The notes beneath the pieces were generated by a model. The model had not been told where the DNA came from. It saw nothing but the letters and a program-made list of their open reading frames with translations, and did no database searches. DNA of 64,000 nucleotides from Rhizobium esperanzae (GTDB taxonomy: Bacteria > Pseudomonadota > Alphaproteobacteria > Rhizobiales > Rhizobiaceae): NCBI RefSeq assembly GCF_002204185.1, contig NZ_MXPU01000001.1, positions 372,001 to 436,000 of the forward strand, written 5' to 3'. The position numbers were made by a program, and so were the translations under genes. Positions 46,018 to 55,426 of the stretch are shown piece by piece (positions within the stretch are counted from its first letter, which is position 1; each line of letters starts with the position of its first letter).

Positions 46018-47805
46018 TTGGAAGCCGTGGAAAGCAGAAAGCAGAGCGTCAGCAGCGATACCGTCACCGGCATCCTGAAGCGCATCATCGCTGAAAACGG
46101 CCGCGACCATCTCTGGGGTTATGTCTTCGCAATCGCCTGCCTCGTGGTCGTGGCGCTTTCGACGGCGTTCACCGCCTGGATCATGCGGGCGATCATCGAC
46201 GAGGCCTTCGCCAATCGCCGCGCCGACGTCGTCTGGATCATCTGTCTTTCGATCTTCGTTGCCTTCGTGCTGCGCGGTTTTGCCAGCTACGGCCAGGCCG
46301 TGGCGCTTTCCAAGGTCGGCAACAATATCGTCGCCCGCTATCAGCGCCGCCTCTATGCGCATCTGATGACGCTTTCCGTTGGCTTTTTCAGCGAGGCACG
46401 CTCGGCTCATATCGCCGCGCAGGTGAGCCAGAACGTCAGCGGCATCCGCGACGTGCTCAACCTGACGATCACCTCGACGGTGCGCGACCTCCTGACCTTC
46501 GTTTCGCTGATCGGCGTGATGGTCCTCCAGGACCCGTTGCTCAGCCTCGCCGTCTTCATCATGGCGCCGCCGCTGCTCTATGCACTGCGTTATGTTTCCA
46601 AACGCCTTCGCTCGGCAACCCGCGAGGCCGTGCATCTGAACAGCCACGTGCTGGGGGCCATGCAGGAGACGATCCAGGGTATTGCCATCGTCAAAGCCTT
46701 CACGATGGAAGAGGAACTGGAGAACAAGGTCAACAAGCTCATCACGGCCGCCGAGAACCGGGCGAACCGGATTGCCCGGCTTTCCGAGCGCACCTCGCCG
46801 CTGACGGAGAGCTTCGCAGGCTTTGCCGTCGCCAGCGTGCTTGCCTATGCCGCCTATCGCTCGATCTATTACAACGTGGCCCCGGGCGCCTTCTTCTCCT
46901 TCGTGACGGCGCTGCTGCTTGCCTATGACCCGGCTCGCCGCCTTGCCCGGCTGCAGGTGCAGATGGAACGCGCCGTCGTCAATGCGCGGATGATCTACGA
47001 ACTGCTGGACATGGAGCCGCGCCAGCGTGACCTGCCGGATGCCCGGCCGCTGACGGTGACGCAGGCCAGGATCGAATTCCGCAATGTTTCCTTCGCCTAC
47101 GGCAATGAAAGCGTGCTGAACGACGTCAGCTTCGTCGCCGAGGGCGGAACCACCACGGCGCTCGTCGGCCCCTCGGGTGCGGGCAAATCCACCGTCATCA
47201 GCCTCATTCCGCGCTTCTACGATCCGCGCGAAGGTGAAATCCTGATCGACGGCCAGGATATCGCCCATATCACCAAGAAGTCGCTGCGCCAGCAGCTCGC
47301 CTATGTTTCGCAGCAGCCCTACCTGTTCGAAGGCACGATCCGCGACAATATCCGCTATGGCCGGCCGGAAGCGACCGATGTCGAGGTGGAAGAGGCGGCC
47401 CGGCTTGCCTATGCGCATGATTTCATCTCGGCGCAGCCGCAGGGTTACGATACGCCGGTCGGCGAAAACGGCGTGACGCTTTCGGGCGGCCAGCGGCAGC
47501 GGCTGTCGATCGCGCGGGCTTTGGTGCGCAACGCGCCGATCCTGCTGCTCGACGAAGCGACCTCCGCGCTGGACACCGAATCCGAGGCTGCCGTGCAGAA
47601 GGCGCTCGACGAGGCGATGACCGGGCGCACCGTCGTCGTCATCGCCCATCGGCTTTCGACCGTCGTGCGCGCCGACAAGATCGTCGTCATGCAGCAGGGT
47701 CGGGTGGTCGAGGAAGGCAATCATGAGACGCTTGCGAAGGTCAGCGACGGTCTTTACGCTCGCCTCAACAACCTGCAGAGGCCCTCGGCCTCGGATTCGT
47801 ACTAA
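46018..47805 (+). CDS. ABC exporter half-transporter (MsbA/BmrA-like)
   Basis: A 595-residue protein with an N-terminal six-helix ABC transmembrane domain (about 25-320) and a C-terminal ATPase domain: Walker A GPSGAGKST, signature LSGGQRQR, Walker B ILLLDEATSALD. Works as a homodimer exporting lipids or drugs. The frame begins with TTG 46018 behind AGGAAG; GTG 46027 is an alternative. Substrate unknown; not a proven MsbA. Confidence 0.88.
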   Translation: MEAVESRKQSVSSDTVTGILKRIIAENGRDHLWGYVFAIACLVVVALSTAFTAWIMRAIIDEAFANRRADVVWIICLSIFVAFVLRGFASYGQAVALSKVGNNIVARYQRRLYAHLMTLSVGFFSEARSAHIAAQVSQNVSGIRDVLNLTITSTVRDLLTFVSLIGVMVLQDPLLSLAVFIMAPPLLYALRYVSKRLRSATREAVHLNSHVLGAMQETIQGIAIVKAFTMEEELENKVNKLITAAENRANRIARLSERTSPLTESFAGFAVASVLAYAAYRSIYYNVAPGAFFSFVTALLLAYDPARRLARLQVQMERAVVNARMIYELLDMEPRQRDLPDARPLTVTQARIEFRNVSFAYGNESVLNDVSFVAEGGTTTALVGPSGAGKSTVISLIPRFYDPREGEILIDGQDIAHITKKSLRQQLAYVSQQPYLFEGTIRDNIRYGRPEATDVEVEEAARLAYAHDFISAQPQGYDTPVGENGVTLSGGQRQRLSIARALVRNAPILLLDEATSALDTESEAAVQKALDEAMTGRTVVVIAHRLSTVVRADKIVVMQQGRVVEEGNHETLAKVSDGLYARLNNLQRPSASDSY

Positions 47806-47820
47806 CATGGCGAGACTGAC

Positions 47821-48645
47821 ATGAGCGATGCTGCGATGAAACTGGTGGTGGTCGGCGCGGCGGGACGCATGGGGCAGACGCTGATCCGGCTCATTCATTC
47901 CATCGAGGACGTGGTGCTGCATGCCGCGGTCGAGCGCGCCGGCTCGCCCTTTGTCGGCAAGGATGCCGGCGAAATCGCCGGGCTCGGGCCGACCGGCGTC
48001 ATCATCGGCGACGATCCGCTCCAGGCCTTCCTGCATGCCGAGGGCGTGCTCGACTTCACCGCGCCTGCCGCAACCGTGGAATTCTCCGGCCTCGCCGCTC
48101 AGGCCCGCATCGTTCACGTGGTCGGCACGACGGGCTGCTCGAGCGAGGACAATGCGAAGATCGCCGCAGCGGCCCGCCATGCCCGCATCGTCAAGTCAGG
48201 CAATATGAGCCTCGGCGTCAATCTGCTCAGCGTGCTGGCCGAGCAGGCAGCGCGGGCGCTCGATCCTGCAGACTGGGACATCGAAATCTTGGAAATGCAC
48301 CACAAACGCAAGGTGGATGCCCCTTCCGGCACCGCCCTTCTCTTCGGCGAAGCCGCTGCCAGGGGCCGCAATATCGACCTCGCCTCGAAATCGGTCAGGG
48401 TGCGCGACGGCCATACCGGCGCCCGCGAGGCGGGCACGATCGGTTTTGCGACGCTGCGCGGCGGCTCTGTCATCGGTGAGCATTCCGTGCTTTTCGCCGG
48501 CGAAGGCGAAATCGTCACCCTGTCGCACAGCGCGGCCGACCGTTCGATCTTCGCGCGCGGCGCCATCAAAGCCGCGCTCTGGGCGCGCGACAAGAAGCCG
48601 GGGCTTTATTCCATGCTCGACGTGCTCGGGCTTTCTTCCCAATAA
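47821..48645 (+). CDS. dapB: 4-hydroxy-tetrahydrodipicolinate reductase
   Basis: A 274-residue enzyme of the lysine and diaminopimelate pathway. Nucleotide-binding GAAGRMGQ at 12-19, the catalytic [16 protein letters not shown] and substrate-binding GTTGCS are present. It lies 15 bases behind the ABC exporter gene and 21 bases before gpmA, so it probably shares a transcript with both. Confidence 0.96.
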   Translation: MSDAAMKLVVVGAAGRMGQTLIRLIHSIEDVVLHAAVERAGSPFVGKDAGEIAGLGPTGVIIGDDPLQAFLHAEGVLDFTAPAATVEFSGLAAQARIVHVVGTTGCSSEDNAKIAAAARHARIVKSGNMSLGVNLLSVLAEQAARALDPADWDIEILEMHHKRKVDAPSGTALLFGEAAARGRNIDLASKSVRVRDGHTGAREAGTIGFATLRGGSVIGEHSVLFAGEGEIVTLSHSAADRSIFARGAIKAALWARDKKPGLYSMLDVLGLSSQ

Positions 48646-48666
48646 GGATACTACGGAGGCATATTC

Positions 48667-49302
48667 ATGAGCGGTACCCTCGTCCTCGTTCGCCACGGCC
48701 AGAGCGACTGGAATCTGAAGAATCTCTTCACCGGCTGGAAGGACCCGGATCTGACGGCACTCGGCATTCAGGAAGCCAAAGCCGGCGGCGCCGCGCTCGC
48801 CGAATACGGGATCAAATTCGACGTCGCCTATACCTCGGCGCTGGTGCGCGCGCAGCACACGCTGAAGCTCATCCTCGACAAGGTCGGCCAGCCCGATCTC
48901 GAAACGATCCGCGACCAGGCGCTGAACGAGCGCGACTACGGCGATCTCTCCGGCCTCAACAAGGATGACGCGCGCGCCAAGTGGGGCGAGGAACAGGTGC
49001 ATATCTGGCGCCGTTCCTATGACGTGCCGCCGCCGGGCGGCGAGAGCCTGCGCGACACCGGCGCCCGTGTCTGGCCTTACTACCTCACGGAAATCCTGCC
49101 GCGCGTGCTGCGCGGCGAAAAGGTGCTGGTCGCCGCCCACGGCAATTCGCTGCGCTCGCTGGTCATGGTGCTCGACAAGCTGAGCAAAGAAGGCGTGCTC
49201 GCCCTCAATCTCGCGACCGGCGTTCCGATGGTCTACAAGCTGAAGGCGGATTCCACCGTCGCGTCCAAGGAAGTTCTGGGCGATATGTCCGGCGCCCACT
49301 AA
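48667..49302 (+). CDS. gpmA: 2,3-bisphosphoglycerate-dependent phosphoglycerate mutase
   Basis: A 211-residue glycolytic mutase. The phosphohistidine His10 lies in [10 protein letters not shown], with [12 protein letters not shown] and [13 protein letters not shown] following, and the second His in AAHGNSLR. It is shorter than E. coli GpmA (about 250) in the way usual for rhizobia. GGAGG precedes the ATG at 48667. A hairpin separates it from convergent phnF. Confidence 0.94.
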   Translation: MSGTLVLVRHGQSDWNLKNLFTGWKDPDLTALGIQEAKAGGAALAEYGIKFDVAYTSALVRAQHTLKLILDKVGQPDLETIRDQALNERDYGDLSGLNKDDARAKWGEEQVHIWRRSYDVPPPGGESLRDTGARVWPYYLTEILPRVLRGEKVLVAAHGNSLRSLVMVLDKLSKEGVLALNLATGVPMVYKLKADSTVASKEVLGDMSGAH

Positions 49303-49309
49303 TTCGATG

Positions 49310-49340
49310 AGGCGTGCCGCCGGAAGCGGTCGGCACGCCT
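49310..49340. terminator. Hairpin between convergent gpmA and phnF
   Basis: AGGCGTGCCG and CGGCACGCCT pair perfectly over 10 bases around an 11-base loop. No long T-run follows on either strand, but the position between convergent genes suits bidirectional termination. Confidence 0.65.
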
Positions 49341-49357
49341 TGCCTCAATCATTGGCC

Positions 49358-50095
49358 TCAGTTCTCGATCGTGAACTGCACCCGGTCGGCGGCGAAACGG
49401 CTGATCGAATATTGCACCGGCATGCCGTCGAGATCGGTGTTCATTGCCTTGGCGATCAGCAGGATCGCGCCGGGGGTGAGTTCCAGATCGGCAAGGTCGG
49501 CTGTAGCAGCATGGGCGGCCGTCACCTCGGTCGTCGCCCGGACGTAGTCCGCCAGCCCGAGCTCGGCGAAAGCCTTGGTGATCGATTCATGCTTTCGGTA
49601 GGCCTCGCCGATCCCCGCGAAGCGTTCAGCGGGAAACCAGCTCGTCGCCTTTGAAACCGGCCGCCTGTCGGCATGGCGTAATGTTTCCAGCCGGATCACC
49701 TGCTCGCCCTGTTTCAGGCCCAACCAGCGGGCAACCTCGGCACTCGCCTCCTCCTGCGCCTCATCGAGCAGAAGACCACGCGTCTCACGCGCCTGATCGC
49801 CGATGCCCGCGGTGAAGCGCGTGCGCCGGGTAATCGGGAAGTTCAGCCGCTCCTTGCGCTCGATCAGCGTGCCACGGCCTTGTACCGCACGCACGATTCC
49901 CTCCTGCGCCAGCGCCGCCAGCGCACTGCGCACCGTATGCCTGTTAACGCCGAACTGCAGCGCCAGCACCGTTTCCGGCGGCACCATTCCCGTTTCGTCA
50001 TAGGTTCCATTGCCGATCGCCTCGCGAATTCGATCGGCGATCTGACGCCAGAGCGCCACACCTGTCTGCCTCTGCACCTGCTTCAGTCCTGCCAT
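49358..50095 (-). CDS. phnF: GntR/HutC-family repressor of the phosphonate operon, PhnF
   Basis: A 245-residue regulator: winged-helix GntR domain at about 10-75 (WRQIADRIREAIGNGTY, FGVNRHTVRSALAALAQEGIV in parts) and a C-terminal UTRA effector domain. ATG 50095 is chosen; GTG 50116 would put the start two bases from the Pho box. It faces phnG and shares its promoter region, which holds a dyad fitting a HutC-type operator, so it probably represses phnG onwards and perhaps itself. Confidence 0.9.
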   Translation of the reverse strand: MAGLKQVQRQTGVALWRQIADRIREAIGNGTYDETGMVPPETVLALQFGVNRHTVRSALAALAQEGIVRAVQGRGTLIERKERLNFPITRRTRFTAGIGDQARETRGLLLDEAQEEASAEVARWLGLKQGEQVIRLETLRHADRRPVSKATSWFPAERFAGIGEAYRKHESITKAFAELGLADYVRATTEVTAAHAATADLADLELTPGAILLIAKAMNTDLDGMPVQYSISRFAADRVQFTIEN

Positions 50096-50117
50096 TCTGC
50101 CCCTGCCTTGCCCCACG

Positions 50118-50135
50118 ATGTCACACGCTTGTCAC
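50118..50135 (+). promoter_or_regulatory. Pho box (PhoB site) ahead of phnG
   Basis: ATGTCAC-ACGC-TTGTCAC has the 7-4-7 layout of a Pho box, with two near copies of CTGTCAT spaced 11 bases apart. It lies 71 bases before the phnG start codon, pointing to activation by PhoB under phosphate starvation. A possible -10 (TAGATA) follows at 50152. Confidence 0.7.
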
Positions 50136-50170
50136 GACACCGGTTTAAGGCTAGATATAGCTTGTATGGT

Positions 50171-50188
50171 TGTCTATATCAATAGACA
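50171..50188. promoter_or_regulatory. PhnF-type operator
   Basis: TGTCTAT-ATCA-ATAGACA is a perfect dyad with 7-base arms, matching the GTCTAT/ATAGAC style of HutC-family operators. It lies 18 bases before the phnG start codon, downstream of the Pho box, where a bound repressor would block transcription. Confidence 0.7.
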
Positions 50189-50205
50189 TTTCGAGGAAAG
50201 CAGCG

Positions 50206-50682
50206 ATGATATCAGCGGACGAGAAAGACGCCGCGTCGCCGACGGTCTCTGAGCGCAAACGCGCCGCCGATCTGCTGGCGCGTGCGGAACGGAGCGAACT
50301 CCAGGCAGCCTGGGATGCGTTGCCGCAGAAGCCCGTGGCTTATCCGGTGCGTGGACCGGAGACGGGACTGGTGATGGTGCGCGGCCGCATCGGCGGCGGC
50401 GGAGCTCCTTTCAATCTCGGCGAGGTGACGGTGACGCGCGCAACGGTGCGGCTCGAGACCGGCTCTATCGGCCATGCGCAGGCGCTCGGCACCGACCGGG
50501 AGAAGGCCCGCCTTGCGGCGATCTTCGATGCGCTCTGGCAGGAGGAGGCGACCAGGGATTTCGTCGAACAGGCGCTGCTTTCGCCGATTGCCGCACGCAT
50601 CGCCGTCGCTCAGCGCCGCAAGGCGGACGAGACGGCGGCAACCCGCGTCGATTTCTTCACCATGGTACGGGGGGACAACTGA
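50206..50682 (+). CDS. phnG: C-P lyase core subunit PhnG
   Basis: A 158-residue subunit of the carbon-phosphorus lyase core complex (PhnGHIJ), which with PhnI transfers the phosphonate to ATP ribose. Conserved segments MVRGRIGGGGAPFNLGEV (in parts) and GHAQALGTDREKA are present. ATG 50206 has GAGGA upstream. The frame from 50170 would translate the operator and is rejected. The stop shares a base with phnH. Confidence 0.95.
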   Translation: MISADEKDAASPTVSERKRAADLLARAERSELQAAWDALPQKPVAYPVRGPETGLVMVRGRIGGGGAPFNLGEVTVTRATVRLETGSIGHAQALGTDREKARLAAIFDALWQEEATRDFVEQALLSPIAARIAVAQRRKADETAATRVDFFTMVRGDN

Positions 50683-51290
50683 TGGGTCTTGCGACAGAAG
50701 CCTTGACCGGCGGTTTTGCCGACCCGGTTTTCCATGCGCAGAGCGTCTTCAAGATGCTGATGGACGGCATGGCCCGTCCCGGCACCATCCAGACAGTTGC
50801 GCCCGATATTGCTCCGCCGGCGCCGCTCGGCATTGCCGCCGGCGCGATCGCGCTCACCCTTTGCGACTACGACACATCAGTCTGGCTTACCTCGGGACTG
50901 GCGAAATCCGCCATGCCGGAGTGGCTCGCCTTCCACACCGGCGCGCCCCTGACAGCCGAAAAGGCCGATGCGCGTTTTGCCTTCATTGAGGCGGGCACTG
51001 CGCTTTGCTCCTTCGGCCTGTTCGCATCAGGCACACAGGAATATCCCGACCGTTCGACGACTATTGTCATCGAACTTCCCAAACTCGAAGGCGGACGCAG
51101 GCTGGCGCTGATGGGTCCGGGCATCCAGAGCGTCGTGGAGATCGCGCCGGCGGGGCTGCCGGAGACCTTCCTCAGGCTCTGGACCGAGAACCGTGCGCTC
51201 TTCCCACGCGGCATCGACATCGTGCTGACGTCGGACACGCGCTTCGTCTGTCTGCCGCGCACCACCAAGATCACAGCAACGGAGATCTGA
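50682..51290 (+). CDS. phnH: C-P lyase core subunit PhnH
   Basis: A 202-residue C-P lyase core subunit with a PLP-transferase-like fold that has lost catalysis. The N-terminal GFADPVFHAQSVFKMLMDGMARPG (parts) and GTQEYPDRSTTIVIEL are family hallmarks. It is coupled to phnG by TGATG and lies five bases before phnI. Confidence 0.95.
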   Translation: MGLATEALTGGFADPVFHAQSVFKMLMDGMARPGTIQTVAPDIAPPAPLGIAAGAIALTLCDYDTSVWLTSGLAKSAMPEWLAFHTGAPLTAEKADARFAFIEAGTALCSFGLFASGTQEYPDRSTTIVIELPKLEGGRRLALMGPGIQSVVEIAPAGLPETFLRLWTENRALFPRGIDIVLTSDTRFVCLPRTTKITATEI

Positions 51291-51294
51291 GCTC

Positions 51295-52401
51295 ATGTAT
51301 GTTGCCGTCAAGGGTGGCGAGGCCGCCATCGCCAATGCCCACCGTCTGCTTGCCGACCGCCGCCGCGGCGACCGTTCGCTGCCGGCGATCGGCATCGAGC
51401 AGATCGTCGAACAACTCGCCCTCGCCGTCGACCGCGCCATGGCCGAGGCCTCGCTTTTCGACCGTACCCTCGCCGCGCTGGCCGTGCGTCAGTCGCGCGG
51501 AGACATGATCGAGGCGATCTTCCTGCTGCGCGCTTACCGCACGACGCTGCCGCGCTTCGGCTATTCCAAACCGCTCGACACGGCTGAGATGACGATCGAA
51601 CGGCGCATCTCGGCGACCTACAAGGACCTGCCGGGGGGCCAGCTTCTTGGTCCTACTTTCGATTATACTCACCGGCTGCTCGATCCGTCGCTGCTTCAGG
51701 ACGAAGCGGTCGAGGCGCCCGCGCAGCGCACAGCCGAGACCGGCCGCGTCATGCGCGTCTCCGAAATCCTCGGCGAGGAGGGCCTGATCGAGGCTGACGG
51801 CGACATGCCCGAAGATCACGAGATCGGCGACCTGACCCGCGAGCCGATGGAATTCCCGATGACCCGCGACCTGCGCTTGCAGGCGCTTTCCCGCGGCGAT
51901 GAAGGCTTCCTGCTGGCGCTCGGTTATTCTACGCAGCGCGGCTATGGCCGCAATCATCCCTTCACCGGTGAGATCCGCATCGGCGAAGTCGAGGTGGAAT
52001 TCGACGTGCCGGAACTCGGTTTCGCCGTCTCGCTCGGCGTTATCCAGATCACCGAATGCCAGATGGTCAACCAGTTCAAGGGTTCCGCCAAGGCGCCGCC
52101 GCAATTCACCCGCGGCTATGGCCTTGTCTTCGGCCAGAGCGAGCGCAAGGCGATGGCCATGTCGCTGGTGGATCGCGCATTGCGGGCTGAAGAGCTCGGC
52201 GAGGATATCACCGCGCCGGCCCAGGACGAGGAATTCGTCATCTCCCATTCCGACAATGTCCAGGCGACCGGCTTCGTCGAGCATCTGAAGCTTCCGCATT
52301 ATGTGGACTTCCAGGCCGAACTCGATCTCGTCCGCCGCATGCGCCGCGAATTCGAAGCCGCCCGCAACAGGGGCGAAGATTTGAAGGAAGCCGCCGAATG
52401 A
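51295..52401 (+). CDS. phnI: C-P lyase core subunit PhnI
   Basis: A 368-residue subunit carrying the nucleosidase activity that, with PhnG, H and L, couples phosphonate to ribose of ATP. Family motifs: MYVAVKGGEAAIANAH at the N-terminus, RSRTTLPRFGY-like RAYRTTLPRFGY and EFVISHSDNVQATGFVEHLKLPHYVDF in parts near the C-terminus. Overlaps phnJ by four bases (ATGA). Confidence 0.96.
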   Translation: MYVAVKGGEAAIANAHRLLADRRRGDRSLPAIGIEQIVEQLALAVDRAMAEASLFDRTLAALAVRQSRGDMIEAIFLLRAYRTTLPRFGYSKPLDTAEMTIERRISATYKDLPGGQLLGPTFDYTHRLLDPSLLQDEAVEAPAQRTAETGRVMRVSEILGEEGLIEADGDMPEDHEIGDLTREPMEFPMTRDLRLQALSRGDEGFLLALGYSTQRGYGRNHPFTGEIRIGEVEVEFDVPELGFAVSLGVIQITECQMVNQFKGSAKAPPQFTRGYGLVFGQSERKAMAMSLVDRALRAEELGEDITAPAQDEEFVISHSDNVQATGFVEHLKLPHYVDFQAELDLVRRMRREFEAARNRGEDLKEAAE

Positions 52402-53273
52402 GCGATCTCGCCAGCTACAACTTCGCCTATCTCGACGAACAGACAAAGCGGATGATCCGCCGCGCCATCCTGAAGGCGATCGCCATTCCCGGCTATCAGG
52501 TGCCCTTCGCCAGCAGAGAAATGCCGATGCCCTACGGCTGGGGCACCGGCGGCGTGCAGGTGACGGCCTCGATCATCGGGCCTGACGACGTGCTGAAGGT
52601 CATCGACCAGGGCGCCGACGACACGACCAACGCCGTTTCGATCCGCGCCTTCTTCCAGAAGGTCGCCAATGTCGCAGTCACGACGCATACGAGCGATGCA
52701 ACTATCATCCAGACGCGCCACCGCATCCCGGAAGAGAAGCTCGGGCCCGGCCAGGTACTCGTCTATCAGGTGCCCATCCCCGAGCCGCTGCGTTTCCTCG
52801 AACCGCGCGAGACCGAGACGCGCAAAATGCATGCGCTCGAGGAATATGGCCTCATGCATGTGAAGCTCTATGAGGATATCGCCCGCAACGGCCGCATCGC
52901 CACGACCTATGCCTATCCGGTCAAGGTGTTTGGCCGCTACGTTATGGACCCGTCGCCGACGCCGAAGTTCGATAATCCGAAGATGCACAGATCGGAAGCG
53001 CTGCAGCTTTTCGGGGCCGGCCGCGAAAAGCGTATCTATGCCGTGCCGCCCTATACCGATGTCGTCAGCCTGGACTTTGAAGACCATCCCTTCGAGATCC
53101 AGCGCTTCGACAGGCCCTGCGCGCTTTGTGGCGCAGAGGATGTCTATCTCGATGAGGTCATCCTCGACGACAAGGGCGGGCGCATGTTCGTCTGCTCCGA
53201 CACCGACCATTGCGAAGACCGCCGGGCCCGGGGGCATGCCGGCGAAATGCTGGCCCAGGAGGCTGCAGAATGA
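52398..53273 (+). CDS. phnJ: Alpha-D-ribose 1-methylphosphonate 5-phosphate C-P lyase PhnJ
   Basis: A 291-residue radical SAM-type enzyme that breaks the carbon-phosphorus bond. The four essential cysteines are Cys241, Cys244, Cys266 and Cys272 (CALC, VCSDTDHC), and the glycyl-radical Gly32 lies in IPGYQVPF; both sets fall at the same numbers as in E. coli PhnJ. It yields methane or alkane plus ribose cyclic phosphate. Coupled to phnI and phnK by ATGA overlaps. Confidence 0.97.
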   Translation: MSDLASYNFAYLDEQTKRMIRRAILKAIAIPGYQVPFASREMPMPYGWGTGGVQVTASIIGPDDVLKVIDQGADDTTNAVSIRAFFQKVANVAVTTHTSDATIIQTRHRIPEEKLGPGQVLVYQVPIPEPLRFLEPRETETRKMHALEEYGLMHVKLYEDIARNGRIATTYAYPVKVFGRYVMDPSPTPKFDNPKMHRSEALQLFGAGREKRIYAVPPYTDVVSLDFEDHPFEIQRFDRPCALCGAEDVYLDEVILDDKGGRMFVCSDTDHCEDRRARGHAGEMLAQEAAE

Positions 53274-54046
53274 CCGATATACCGCTTCTCAAGGTCAACG
53301 ACCTCTCGAAGTTCTACGGCAAGCGCATCGGCTGCCGGAACGTCTCCTTCGAGCTCTGGCCCGGCGAGGTGCTGGCCATCGTCGGCGAATCCGGTTCGGG
53401 CAAGACGACGCTGCTCAACTGCATCTCCACCCGGCTGATGCCGACGACCGGCAGCGTCGAATACCATATGCGCGATGGGAGCTACCGCGACCTCTATCAT
53501 ATGAACGAGGCCGAACGCCGCTTCCTGATGCGCACCGACTGGGGCTTCGTGCACCAGAATCCGGCCGACGGGCTGCGCATGACCGTCTCGGCCGGCGCCA
53601 ATGTCGGCGAACGGCTGATGGCGATCGGCGACCGGCACTACGGCAATATCCGCTCCACCGCCATCAATTGGCTCGAACGCGTCGAGATCGATGCCGATCG
53701 CATCGACGATGAGCCGCGCGCCTTTTCCGGCGGCATGCGCCAGCGCCTGCAGATCGCCCGCAACCTTGTCACCGGTCCGCGTCTGGTCTTCATGGACGAG
53801 CCGACCGGCGGCCTCGACGTTTCGGTGCAGGCGCGTCTGCTCGATCTGGTGCGCAGCCTCGTCAACGATCTTGGCCTCTCGGCGATCATCGTCACCCATG
53901 ATCTTGCCGTCGCCCGTCTGCTGTCGCACCGCATGATGGTGATGAAGGACGGCGCCGTCGTCGAACAGGGCCTCACCGACCGCGTACTCGACGATCCCCG
54001 AGAGCCTTACACGCAGCTGCTCGTCTCCTCGATCCTGCAGGTCTGA
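53270..54046 (+). CDS. phnK: C-P lyase complex ATPase PhnK
   Basis: A 258-residue ABC-type ATPase that docks on the C-P lyase core rather than a membrane permease. Walker [10 protein letters not shown] (39-47), signature FSGGMRQRLQ and Walker B LVFMDEPTGG are present. ATG 53270 overlaps the phnJ stop (ATGA); upstream frame extension is a shadow. Confidence 0.95.
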   Translation: MTDIPLLKVNDLSKFYGKRIGCRNVSFELWPGEVLAIVGESGSGKTTLLNCISTRLMPTTGSVEYHMRDGSYRDLYHMNEAERRFLMRTDWGFVHQNPADGLRMTVSAGANVGERLMAIGDRHYGNIRSTAINWLERVEIDADRIDDEPRAFSGGMRQRLQIARNLVTGPRLVFMDEPTGGLDVSVQARLLDLVRSLVNDLGLSAIIVTHDLAVARLLSHRMMVMKDGAVVEQGLTDRVLDDPREPYTQLLVSSILQV

Positions 54047-54070
54047 GCTAGAAACCAGGAAAACCAAATC

Positions 54071-54778
54071 ATGCCAACGCCCCTCGTCGTTTCCGAAGTC
54101 TCGAAGAGCTTCACCATGCACCTGCGCGACGGCATCAGGCTGCCCGTCGTTTCCGACGTCGCCTTCTCCGTGTCGTCAGGCGAATGCGTCGTTCTCGGCG
54201 GCCCCTCGGGCATCGGCAAGAGCTCGCTGCTCAAGATGATCTACGGCAATTATGCTGTCGACTCCGGCCAGATCCTCATCCGCCACGACGGGCGCATCGT
54301 CGATCTCGCCGCCGCCGATCCGCGCACCGTGCTCAATGTTCGCCGCGATACGCTCGGCTATGTCAGCCAGTTCCTGCGCACCGTACCGCGCGTGGCGGCG
54401 ATCGACGTGGTGGCCGAGCCGCTCGTCGCTCGCGGCGAAGAAACGGTCGCCGCTCGCGAAAAGGCGGGCACCTTGCTCGCCAAGCTCAACCTGCCGGAGG
54501 CGCTGTGGCAGCTTCCGCCCGCCACCTTCTCCGGCGGCGAGCAGCAACGCGTCAACATCGCCCGCGGCTTCATCACCGAGCATACGATCCTGCTTCTCGA
54601 TGAACCCACAGCCTCGCTCGATGCGAAAAACCGTGCCGTCGTCGTCGGCATGATCGCGGAGAAGAAGAAGGCGGGCGTCGCCCTTCTCGGCATCTTCCAC
54701 GACGGGGAAGTGCGCGAGGCCGTCGCCGACCGCATCCTCGACGTCCAGCAGTTCTCGCCGAGGAAGATCGCCGCATGA
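54071..54778 (+). CDS. phnL: C-P lyase complex ATPase PhnL
   Basis: A 235-residue ABC-type ATPase needed for C-P lyase function. Walker A GGPSGIGKSS (43-52), signature FSGGEQQRVN and Walker B ILLLDEPTAS. It follows phnK after 24 bases and overlaps the hexapeptide-transferase gene by four bases. Confidence 0.95.
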   Translation: MPTPLVVSEVSKSFTMHLRDGIRLPVVSDVAFSVSSGECVVLGGPSGIGKSSLLKMIYGNYAVDSGQILIRHDGRIVDLAAADPRTVLNVRRDTLGYVSQFLRTVPRVAAIDVVAEPLVARGEETVAAREKAGTLLAKLNLPEALWQLPPATFSGGEQQRVNIARGFITEHTILLLDEPTASLDAKNRAVVVGMIAEKKKAGVALLGIFHDGEVREAVADRILDVQQFSPRKIAA

Positions 54779-55392
54779 GCCGCCAGTTGGGCATCGAGCC
54801 CTATATCCACGAAACGGCCGATGTCAGCGGCTCCACTTTCGGGCGCTTTACAGAGGTCTCCGAACGCTGCCGCATCAGCGAAGCTACTATCGGCGACTAT
54901 TCCTACATCATGCAGGACGGCTCCGTCTGGTGCGCAACGATCGGCAAGTTCGTCAATATCGCTGCCGCCGTGCGCATCAACGCCACCAACCATCCGACCT
55001 GGCGCGCGACTCTGCATCATTTCACTTATCGCGCCGCCGATTATTGGCCGGACGCCGACATGGAGACGGACTTCTTCGCCTGGCGGCGCTCGAACCGGGT
55101 GACGATCGGCCACGACGTCTGGATCGGCCATGGCGCAACCATCCTGCCGGGCGTCAATGTCGGCAATGGCGCCGTCATCGGCGCCGGCGCGGTCGTATCG
55201 AAGGACGTCGCGCCATACACGATCGTCGGCGGCGTACCGGCGAAACTGATCCGCGACCGGTTTTCGAAACCGGTCGGCGAACGCATGGACCGGCTCGCCT
55301 GGTGGGACTGGGAGCACGACCGGCTGCGCCAAGCCTTGCAGGATTTTCGCAACCTAAACGCGGAAGATTTTCTGGCGAGATATGGTGGCTAA
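54775..55392 (+). CDS. Hexapeptide-repeat acyltransferase of the phosphonate operon (TIGR03308-like)
   Basis: A 205-residue left-handed beta-helix transferase: hexapeptide repeats at about 10-60 and 105-150 (VTIGHDVWIGHGATILPGVNVGNGAVIGAGAVV in parts), an insertion with HHFTYRAADYWPDADMETDFFAWRR in parts and a C-terminal helix. This matches the family found only in phn operons of alphaproteobacteria. It may acylate aminoalkylphosphonates before cleavage, the job PhnO (a GNAT enzyme) does in E. coli, but that is inference. Start overlaps phnL (ATGA). Confidence 0.9.
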   Translation: MSRQLGIEPYIHETADVSGSTFGRFTEVSERCRISEATIGDYSYIMQDGSVWCATIGKFVNIAAAVRINATNHPTWRATLHHFTYRAADYWPDADMETDFFAWRRSNRVTIGHDVWIGHGATILPGVNVGNGAVIGAGAVVSKDVAPYTIVGGVPAKLIRDRFSKPVGERMDRLAWWDWEHDRLRQALQDFRNLNAEDFLARYGG

Positions 55393-55426
55393 ACCTCAGA
55401 TATAGGCGCGGAGAATTGTGACACGA

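Noticed and set aside
45928..48180. 750-codon open frame on the minus strand
   Set aside because: It lies wholly antisense to the ABC exporter and dapB genes, is rich in His, Arg, Asp and Gly as expected of a GC-rich shadow frame, and shows no family similarity.
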